In this document: in pieces, positions 59,153-64,000 of the stretch
How positions within the stretch are numbered: position 1 is the stretch's first letter
Layout of the letters: each line of letters opens with the position of its first letter
DNA from: Limosilactobacillus alvi
GTDB lineage: Bacteria; Bacillota; Bacilli; Lactobacillales; Lactobacillaceae
DNA length: 64,000 nucleotides
Direction: 5' to 3'
Assembly: GCF_016900115.1 (NCBI RefSeq)
Contig: NZ_JACJJQ010000002.1
Coordinates: 1 to 64,000, forward strand
Program-made: the position numbers and the translations under genes
The notes under the pieces: model-generated
Databases searched by the model: none
The model's input: the letters and a program-made list of their open reading frames with translations, nothing else
What the model was told of the DNA's origin: nothing

Positions 59153-60274
59153 ATGGCAAATTTAAAAGTGATGATCCCCCTCAGTACGCGGGCGGGAGTA
59201 ATTAAATTTGCCCCCGTAATTAAGGCAATGCAAGCTGATCAAGTTAACTTTGAACCGGTTATAGTGGTGGCTTCCCAAAAGTATCAGCAACTTCATGCCG
59301 TTTTGAATTACTTTGGGTTGAAACCGGATTTTGAGCTCAACGTTGATCCAGTAAATGAGCGGGGGAAGTTGGACGAATTAAGTCGCTTGTTGCATAATTT
59401 ACAGACGGTAGTTAACGCGGCTCAACCTGATATTATGTTGACTTTGGGCGATACCATTGTGACTTTAGCAGCTAGTTTGAGTGCCTTTTATTGTCACTTA
59501 CCAGTTGCCCATATTGAGGCCGGTTTACGAACTTTTGACAAACATGAACCTTTTCCCGACGAAATGCACCGCCAGCTAACAGATGCCTTGACCGATCTTT
59601 ACTTTGCGCCAACTGAAGCCGCAAAAGAAAATTTATTGTTTGAGCATCAAGAAGAAACACAAATTGTAGTGACGGGGAATCCGATCGTTGACGTTGTTCA
59701 AGACGAATACGATCCGAAATACGCCAGTGCCTTATTAGCTGGGCTACCAGATCATTGCCGGATAATTTTGTTAACCATGGGACGGATTGAAAATACTGGT
59801 TTACCAATGGAAAGGGTTCTGCGAACGATGCGGGATATTGTCGAAACCAATCCTGATGTGGAGTTAATTTGTCCACTACCGCTTGATTCCCAAAGCTTTT
59901 CGCTAGCAGAACAACTATTGGCTAATCATCAGCGAATCCATTTAATGCCACTAATGACACTGGGGGATTTTATTAATACTGCGGCCCGGAGTTATTTGAT
60001 TCTCACCGATTCAGCTGGAACGGTCGAAGAAGCCACTGTTTTCCACCGCCCAGTCTTATTACTGCGACAAAATACGGAACGACCAGAGGCCTTATTTGCC
60101 CAAACTACGAAAATAGTTGGGACCGACCCAACTAGTATTCAACAAGCCATGTTTGATTTGTTAAATGACAAACATTTATATCGGACCATGGTGAGTGAGA
60201 GTGCCGATATTTTTGGGGATGGACATGCGGCCGAACGGATTGTTGCGGAATTAAAGAAACGGTTCATTAAGTAG
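59153..60274 (+). CDS. wecB: UDP-N-acetylglucosamine 2-epimerase
   Basis: A 373-residue non-hydrolysing epimerase that interconverts UDP-GlcNAc and UDP-ManNAc, the donor for the teichoic acid linkage unit. Motifs are GDT (after MLTL), HIEAGLRTFDKHEPFPDEMHR region, and DSAGTVEEATVFHRPVLLLR. Several positions differ from canonical MnaA (for example PLPLDS where HPN-type motifs are common), so substrate use may differ. The start ATG has AAAGGAGGGG. It lies 28 bases behind the TIM-like gene. Confidence 0.82.
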   Translation: MANLKVMIPLSTRAGVIKFAPVIKAMQADQVNFEPVIVVASQKYQQLHAVLNYFGLKPDFELNVDPVNERGKLDELSRLLHNLQTVVNAAQPDIMLTLGDTIVTLAASLSAFYCHLPVAHIEAGLRTFDKHEPFPDEMHRQLTDALTDLYFAPTEAAKENLLFEHQEETQIVVTGNPIVDVVQDEYDPKYASALLAGLPDHCRIILLTMGRIENTGLPMERVLRTMRDIVETNPDVELICPLPLDSQSFSLAEQLLANHQRIHLMPLMTLGDFINTAARSYLILTDSAGTVEEATVFHRPVLLLRQNTERPEALFAQTTKIVGTDPTSIQQAMFDLLNDKHLYRTMVSESADIFGDGHAAERIVAELKKRFIK

Positions 60275-60307
60275 TGGTGGGAGAAATTTGCTCGAAGCAA
60301 TAGGGCT

Positions 60308-60371
60308 TGGAATAACATTCGGAGATGACAAAGCGGCTAGGGAGAAACATGAGTTTCTTCCTAGCCGCTGA
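60308..60371. repeat. Structured intergenic element, copy D (3' domain), bidirectional terminator
   Basis: GAATAACATTCGGAGATGA is identical to copies A and C apart from one base, and is followed by the hairpin AGCGGCTAGGgAGAAAC / GTTTCTtCCTAGCCGCT (60332-60369). It lies between the convergent wecB and gtrA genes. Confidence 0.8.
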
Positions 60372-60407
60372 CTTATCTATCAAGGCTGTTTTTGTCGACT
60401 TGAAGAT

Positions 60408-60842
60408 TTATTTCTTCATCATTTTCTCATTGGACTTGAAAATCAGCCACTTTGAGAAGACATAGTTGGCAATGACGACGAGAATATTATCAATTATCTT
60501 AACGATAAATTGGCCGAGCGGTGATCGGAAACCTAACAAGGAAACCCCAATGTAGACGATCAACATGTCGAGGAGGAGAGTTAATCCCCGGTAGAAGAAA
60601 AACTGGATTAATTCAACAACGAAAGCTTTAACCGTCGTGTAATGGGAGCCAAAAACCCAGACCTTATTAGTAAAGTAGGCAACTAAAACTGAAAGGAACC
60701 ATGCGATGACGGTTGCAACTTCAAAGTTCCAGTGTAAGCCAGTACTTAGCCATTGGTATGAGGCCAAATTAACAATGGTGGTAACCACACCCCAGAATAG
60801 ATAGGCAAGGATTGATTTATACTTTTGCCACAGTGCTTGCAT
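60408..60842 (-). CDS. GtrA family membrane protein (putative polyprenyl-sugar flippase)
   Basis: A 144-residue protein with four membrane helices, matching GtrA (PF04138): FWGVVTTIVNLASYQWL, then YFTNKVWVFGSH and VFSKWLIFKSN. GtrA proteins flip undecaprenyl-phosphate sugars for GT-C enzymes. The GT2/GT-C modules at 198-14423 have no visible GtrA of their own, so this distant gene is a candidate partner. The start has GGAGG six bases upstream. Confidence 0.88.
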   Translation of the reverse strand: MQALWQKYKSILAYLFWGVVTTIVNLASYQWLSTGLHWNFEVATVIAWFLSVLVAYFTNKVWVFGSHYTTVKAFVVELIQFFFYRGLTLLLDMLIVYIGVSLLGFRSPLGQFIVKIIDNILVVIANYVFSKWLIFKSNEKMMKK

Positions 60843-60854
60843 GAACGCCTCCGT

Positions 60855-61304
60855 TTAATTTTTAGCTTGCTTAACGAGTTCGGCAGCGAAAGCGTCAATC
60901 TTCTTAACATCGTCGGCTTCTGGGGCTAAGTCAATGTGGAGGTTTTCTGACCCTTTCGTGGCATTGGCATCTTCAAAGGCTTTACCAAAGTCGTCAACGG
61001 CCCGGCAGTAATCATCAGCATAGAAAGTATCACCGGAGCCAGCAACCCCGTAAATCTTACCCGTTAGGTCGGCTTCTCGCAAGTCATCGTAGAAATCTAA
61101 ACCTTCTTCTGGTAAGGCCCCTTCGTCATAAGTATATGGACAAACCACACAGATGTCAGCGTCATTAAAATCAGCGACATCGGCCATTGTGATTTCTTTT
61201 TCGTCAACTTCGACGCCAAGGTTTTCTAATGCATCAGTTACTAAGTCAGCAACATCTTCGTTATTTCCAGTAATGGTTGCGTAAACTACAACTGCTTTTG
61301 TCAT
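60855..61304 (-). CDS. Flavodoxin
   Basis: A 149-residue short-chain flavodoxin. The FMN phosphate loop is YATITGNNEDVAD, and the ring-binding loops hold CPYTYDEGALPEE and GSGDTFYADDYCRA. It is acidic, as electron carriers are. ATG on the complement at 61304 has AGGTGA six bases upstream; GTG at 61313 is possible. It diverges from map and shares a symmetric promoter region with it. Confidence 0.92.
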   Translation of the reverse strand: MTKAVVVYATITGNNEDVADLVTDALENLGVEVDEKEITMADVADFNDADICVVCPYTYDEGALPEEGLDFYDDLREADLTGKIYGVAGSGDTFYADDYCRAVDDFGKAFEDANATKGSENLHIDLAPEADDVKKIDAFAAELVKQAKN

Positions 61305-61339
61305 TTTTTTCACCTATTTCCTCAATAATAATCAAAATA

Positions 61340-61380
61340 CAGTATATCACACTCTTAAGTTCCAAACTGGTGATATACTG
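61340..61380. promoter_or_regulatory. Symmetric divergent promoters of the flavodoxin and map genes
   Basis: CAGTATATCAC (61340-61350) and GTGATATACTG (61370-61380) are a perfect 11-base inverted repeat. Each arm carries TGATATACT, an extended -10 box, facing outward, so the two genes could fire from mirror-image promoters. Confidence 0.6.
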
Positions 61381-61417
61381 GAGAGTGAGATTTTTTAATG
61401 TAAGGAGCATGAACGGA

Positions 61418-62275
61418 ATGATTAGTTTAAAGTCACCTCGAGAAATCCGTGCGATGGAAAAATCCGGGGCCGTTTTAGCAGGGATGCATCTTGGAATTCG
61501 CCAAATTATTAAGCCCGGCGTTTCAAGTTGGGTCATTGAAGAATTTGCCCGGAAGTACTTTAAAGCTACTGGTGCTATCGCGGCACAAATTGGCTTTGAA
61601 GGCTACAAGTACGCTACTTGCGTAAGTGTGAACGATGAAATTTGTCACGGTTTTCCCCGGAAAAAGTTAATCTTAAAAGAAGGCGATTTGGTTAAGGTGG
61701 ACACTGTCGTCAACCTTGATGGCGCTTTCTCTGATTCTTGTTGGTCCTATGTGGTTGGCAAGGCAACTCCAGAAGTTGCAAAGCTAATGGACGTTACCAA
61801 GAAGTCCCTTTTTATGGGAATTGATCAATGTAAAGTTGGCAACCGGGTTGGTGACATTGGTGCGGTTATCCAACACTATACAGAAGACGAAAATGGCTAT
61901 GGTGATGTGCGCGAATTTGTTGGCCATGGAATCGGCCCCACGATGCACGAAGATCCAATGATTCCACACTATGGTGAAGCTGGTCACGGGATCCGGTTAC
62001 GGAAGGGAATGACGATCACGGTTGAACCCATGATTAACACGGGAACTTGGAAGGCTGACACTTCTGATCCAAGTGGTTGGCTAGCTAAGACAGCTGATGG
62101 TGGGCTTTCTTGCCAATACGAACATACCTTAGTAATCACGGAAGACGGGCCAAAGATCTTGACTTCTCAAGACCCAGTAGCTGATAAAGATTATCTTTAT
62201 GACGATGAATATGCTGGCTTCTTAGACCACTATGCTGAGGTTGCCGATGAAGTTGTAAAGGAACACTTTGCTTAA
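61418..62275 (+). CDS. map: Methionine aminopeptidase, type I
   Basis: A 285-residue enzyme that removes the initiator methionine. Metal ligands are in VDTVVNLDGAFSDSC (two Asp), EFVGHGIGPTMHEDP (His), TVEPMIN (Glu) and CQYEHTLVIT (Glu). The C-terminal extension past the last ligand (about 40 residues) is longer than in the E. coli enzyme. ATG 61418 is ten bases from AAGGAG; ATG 61409 sits one base from it. Confidence 0.95.
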   Translation: MISLKSPREIRAMEKSGAVLAGMHLGIRQIIKPGVSSWVIEEFARKYFKATGAIAAQIGFEGYKYATCVSVNDEICHGFPRKKLILKEGDLVKVDTVVNLDGAFSDSCWSYVVGKATPEVAKLMDVTKKSLFMGIDQCKVGNRVGDIGAVIQHYTEDENGYGDVREFVGHGIGPTMHEDPMIPHYGEAGHGIRLRKGMTITVEPMINTGTWKADTSDPSGWLAKTADGGLSCQYEHTLVITEDGPKILTSQDPVADKDYLYDDEYAGFLDHYAEVADEVVKEHFA

Positions 62276-62288
62276 TTAAGTAAAATGA

Positions 62289-62326
62289 GGTTCTCTTGAT
62301 GGGTAAAACCGTCAGGAGAACTTTTT
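62289..62326 (+). terminator. Rho-independent terminator after map
   Basis: GGTTCTCTTGA pairs with TCAGGAGAACT, followed by TTTTT. Confidence 0.85.
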
Positions 62327-62356
62327 AAGTTTAAGGGACAATTGTCCGAAAAATAC

Positions 62357-62370
62357 ATGAATTTGTTCAT
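62357..62370. promoter_or_regulatory. Candidate regulator-binding palindrome ATGAA-N4-TTCAT
   Basis: ATGAATTTGTTCAT is a 5-4-5 palindrome of the size Crp/Fnr proteins bind, upstream of the Crp/Fnr-type gene at 62461. Confidence 0.3.
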
Positions 62371-62414
62371 CATTTGTATGAAAACGCTGACAATGCTAGG
62401 ACCAATGACATGGT

Positions 62415-62446
62415 ATTATAAATAATAAATCAGTATTATTTATAAT
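62415..62446. promoter_or_regulatory. Perfect 13-bp inverted repeat just before the Crp/Fnr-type gene
   Basis: ATTATAAATAATA (62415-62427) and TATTATTTATAAT (62434-62446) are exact reverse complements separated by 6 bases. It lies 14 bases before the start codon, covers a likely -10 region, and could be an autoregulatory operator or a leader hairpin. Confidence 0.55.
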
Positions 62447-62460
62447 GAAAGGTGATGAGA

Positions 62461-63129
62461 ATGAATTTGAACTCCGTCTTTGAAGTTATTGATTCACAGT
62501 CACGGTTACATGATTTATTTCAGTCAGCACCATTGCGAGTTTTAGAACAAGTTGAAGTAGTAAGGTTTGAAGCTGGTAAGTTTGCACTCTATCAAAATGA
62601 GTCTTATGACGTTACCTATCTAGTTGTATCTGGTCAAGTTAAAGTTTATTTAGCTGCTCCAAGTGGGAAAAGTGTGGTTCTAGATGTCTATGGGCCAGGG
62701 ATGTTTATTGGCGAGCAAGAGGCAATCATTCGTCGGCCATATAGTGCTTCAATCGTTAATATTACACCTGTAACCTTGTTAAAGATACCAAATCAGGCTT
62801 TTGTCACTTGGATAAGTTGCGATCATCGTTTCGCAGATAAGCTCCTCGTTAATCTTTCTGAACAAATTTACCATTTAACTAAACGAGTAGAACGTTATAG
62901 CTTGTATTCAGCCTTACAACAAGTATGTATTTATTGCTTGCAATGTTATGACCAACATAAGTCAATTACTCGTGAGCAAATCGCCTTCCATGTTGATACT
63001 TCGTACCGGAACATTAATCGGGTTGTTAAGCGGCTGAATGAGTTTGGAATGATTAAAATTCAACACTCAACAATCCAGATTCTTGATCCGCAGGGACTTA
63101 AAGAGTTGGTTCGACAGGAGGAATCATAA
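62461..63129 (+). CDS. Crp/Fnr family transcriptional regulator
   Basis: A 222-residue regulator: an N-terminal cyclic-nucleotide-binding-type beta barrel (about 25-120; GMFIGEQEAIIRRPYSASI), a dimer helix and a C-terminal winged helix (about 165-215; TREQIAFHVDTSYRNINRVV). No N-terminal cysteine cluster is present, so it is not an Fe-S Fnr. ATG 62461 follows AAAGGTGA. It directly precedes a nucleoside phosphorylase and pnuC and probably controls them. Confidence 0.88.
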   Translation: MNLNSVFEVIDSQSRLHDLFQSAPLRVLEQVEVVRFEAGKFALYQNESYDVTYLVVSGQVKVYLAAPSGKSVVLDVYGPGMFIGEQEAIIRRPYSASIVNITPVTLLKIPNQAFVTWISCDHRFADKLLVNLSEQIYHLTKRVERYSLYSALQQVCIYCLQCYDQHKSITREQIAFHVDTSYRNINRVVKRLNEFGMIKIQHSTIQILDPQGLKELVRQEES

Positions 63130-63863
63130 TGGTAGAAGAAAAACAACCGCATACCCAATTGACTTCAGCAATCAAGACTGATTCAGCGGTAATTGTTGGT
63201 GATCCAGCGCGGGTTGATAAAGCTACTAAATTATTGACGAATGTTGAAGAATGGGCATTTAATCGAGAATACAAGTCAGTACTAGGTGATTATCAAGGGA
63301 AACGAATTTTGGTAATGTCGACCGGAATTGGCGCACCATCTGCCGCGATTGGGGTCGAAGAACTTAACAACGTTAACGTAAAAAAAGTAATTCGGGTTGG
63401 TTCAGCTGGAGCAATGCAAACTGGAATTAACCTTGGAGAGTTAATTATTGGTGAAGGAGTCGTCCGTGATGACGGCTTAACCAAGAAATACGTTCCGGCG
63501 ATTTACCCAGCAGTTCCTGCCTTTGATCTCTTAGCCTTAGCACATAAGTATGCGCCAGAGGCTATTTACGGGATTATTAGGTCACATGATGGCTTTTATA
63601 TGGATGATAATGCCGAGTACGAAGCTTTCTGGTCACAAAAAGGGATTGTAGGAGCAGATATGGAATCCGGTGCCATGATGGTTGTTGGCCGTCAACGAGG
63701 GATGAAGACCCTATCAATTTTGAATAACGTGGTTCTTTATGAAGGCGATTTAGCCGCCGGTGTCAATGATTTAGTTGATGGGGATGAATTAATGGCTAAA
63801 GGTGAAGTTGCATCCTTAGAATTGGCATTTAAGATTTTAAGTGATCAAAGTTTGGAGGGATAA
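63129..63863 (+). CDS. Uridine phosphorylase-like nucleoside phosphorylase
   Basis: A 244-residue PNP/UDP-family enzyme that splits nucleosides with phosphate. Motifs are VGDPARVDKATKLL (phosphate), STGIGAPSAAIGVEEL, RVGSAGAMQTGINLG and GADMESGAMMVVG (base/ribose site). It starts at the last base of the preceding regulator stop (TAATG). Next to pnuC it may cleave nicotinamide riboside or other imported nucleosides, which is inference. Confidence 0.9.
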   Translation: MVEEKQPHTQLTSAIKTDSAVIVGDPARVDKATKLLTNVEEWAFNREYKSVLGDYQGKRILVMSTGIGAPSAAIGVEELNNVNVKKVIRVGSAGAMQTGINLGELIIGEGVVRDDGLTKKYVPAIYPAVPAFDLLALAHKYAPEAIYGIIRSHDGFYMDDNAEYEAFWSQKGIVGADMESGAMMVVGRQRGMKTLSILNNVVLYEGDLAAGVNDLVDGDELMAKGEVASLELAFKILSDQSLEG

Positions 63864-63865
63864 TA

Positions 63866-64000
63866 ATGGAAAAGGCAGAACACGGTTGGTGGTATAACCA
63901 ACTATTTACGAATTGGAAAAAATTTGAAATTATCTATGTCTTAATTCTAGTAGCCTTACAAATTGTGGTTTATCTTATTGCACCCGATAGTTGGATTGGG
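63866..64000 (+). CDS. pnuC: PnuC-like nicotinamide riboside transporter, N-terminal part (cut by window end)
   Basis: ATG 63866 with GGAGGG upstream opens a frame to the window end (45 codons). It reads MEKAEHGWWYNQLF, then NWKKFEIIYVLILVALQIVV, which fits the N-terminal start and first helix of PnuC transporters. It follows the nucleoside phosphorylase by two bases. Confidence 0.7.
   Translation, partial: MEKAEHGWWYNQLFTNWKKFEIIYVLILVALQIVVYLIAPDSWIG

Noticed and set aside
1-64000. tRNA or rRNA genes, insertion sequences with transposases, toxin-antitoxin or restriction systems
   Set aside because: I found no cloverleaf, no rRNA-like stretch, no transposase motif and no defence-system gene in the window.

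Overview
The window looks like a chromosomal stretch of a heterofermentative lactobacillus, most likely Limosilactobacillus or a close relative. The gene order rodZ-pgsA-cinA-recA-rny-mutS-mutL-ruvA-ruvB-(tgt-like)-yajC, the alaS T-box, the ireB-ruvX-yrzB trio and cvpA-mutS2-trxA are standard Lactobacillaceae/Bacilli synteny. The surface proteins carry KxYKxGKxW-type signal peptides, and SD-led TTG/GTG starts are common. Species cannot be fixed from sequence reading alone.

Positions 1-19,200 form an AT-rich accessory region devoted to cell-surface glycan modification, with the housekeeping gene prfC (8545-10125) embedded in it. It holds three polyprenyl-phosphate family-2 glycosyltransferases (198, 5841, 13443), several large GT-C-like or YfhO-like membrane proteins (4013, 6811, 11384), an AI-2E-type exporter and a very large LtaS-like sulfatase (16243). 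This is the parts list of three-component systems that decorate teichoic acids: a GT2 charges undecaprenyl phosphate, a flippase turns the lipid over, and an outward-facing GT-C transfers the sugar. A GtrA flippase candidate lies far away at 60408. The region is heavily worn: decayed YfhO-like pieces (3428-3985), a broken GtrII/DUF6056-like gene (10210-11364) and a chimeric remnant (15478-16173). Two membrane acyltransferase genes are each broken by exactly one frameshift, and in both it lies in a poly-G tract (G7 and G9). This is the strongest lead in the window for phase-variable surface acylation.

Positions 19,200-24,700 encode surface proteins: a Ser-rich lipoprotein and two large exported proteins with YG/glucan-binding-type repeats, one ending in an Amidase_5-like peptidoglycan hydrolase domain, the other carrying a Ser-Ala-Asn repeat linker.

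Positions 24,700-64,000 are mostly core: the M16-like pair yfmF/yfmH, rodZ, pgsA, cinA, SOS-controlled recA, rny, the repair run mutS-mutL-ruvA-ruvB, yajC, nrnA, a DEAD-box helicase, T-box-controlled alaS, ireB-ruvX-yrzB, rnhC, cvpA-mutS2-trxA, murI-rdgB-ysnB, wecB, map and an Fnr/Crp-uridine phosphorylase-pnuC operon cut by the window edge. Oddities in this core are a coupled TGT-like gene between ruvB and yajC that kept the zinc site but lost every catalytic motif, a stand-alone EAL protein, a secreted matrixin-like protease, a divergent second triosephosphate isomerase, and a dispersed structured intergenic element found in at least six places. That element has a constant hairpin tip, lower stems that covary between copies, and in the longest copies two more conserved domains upstream.
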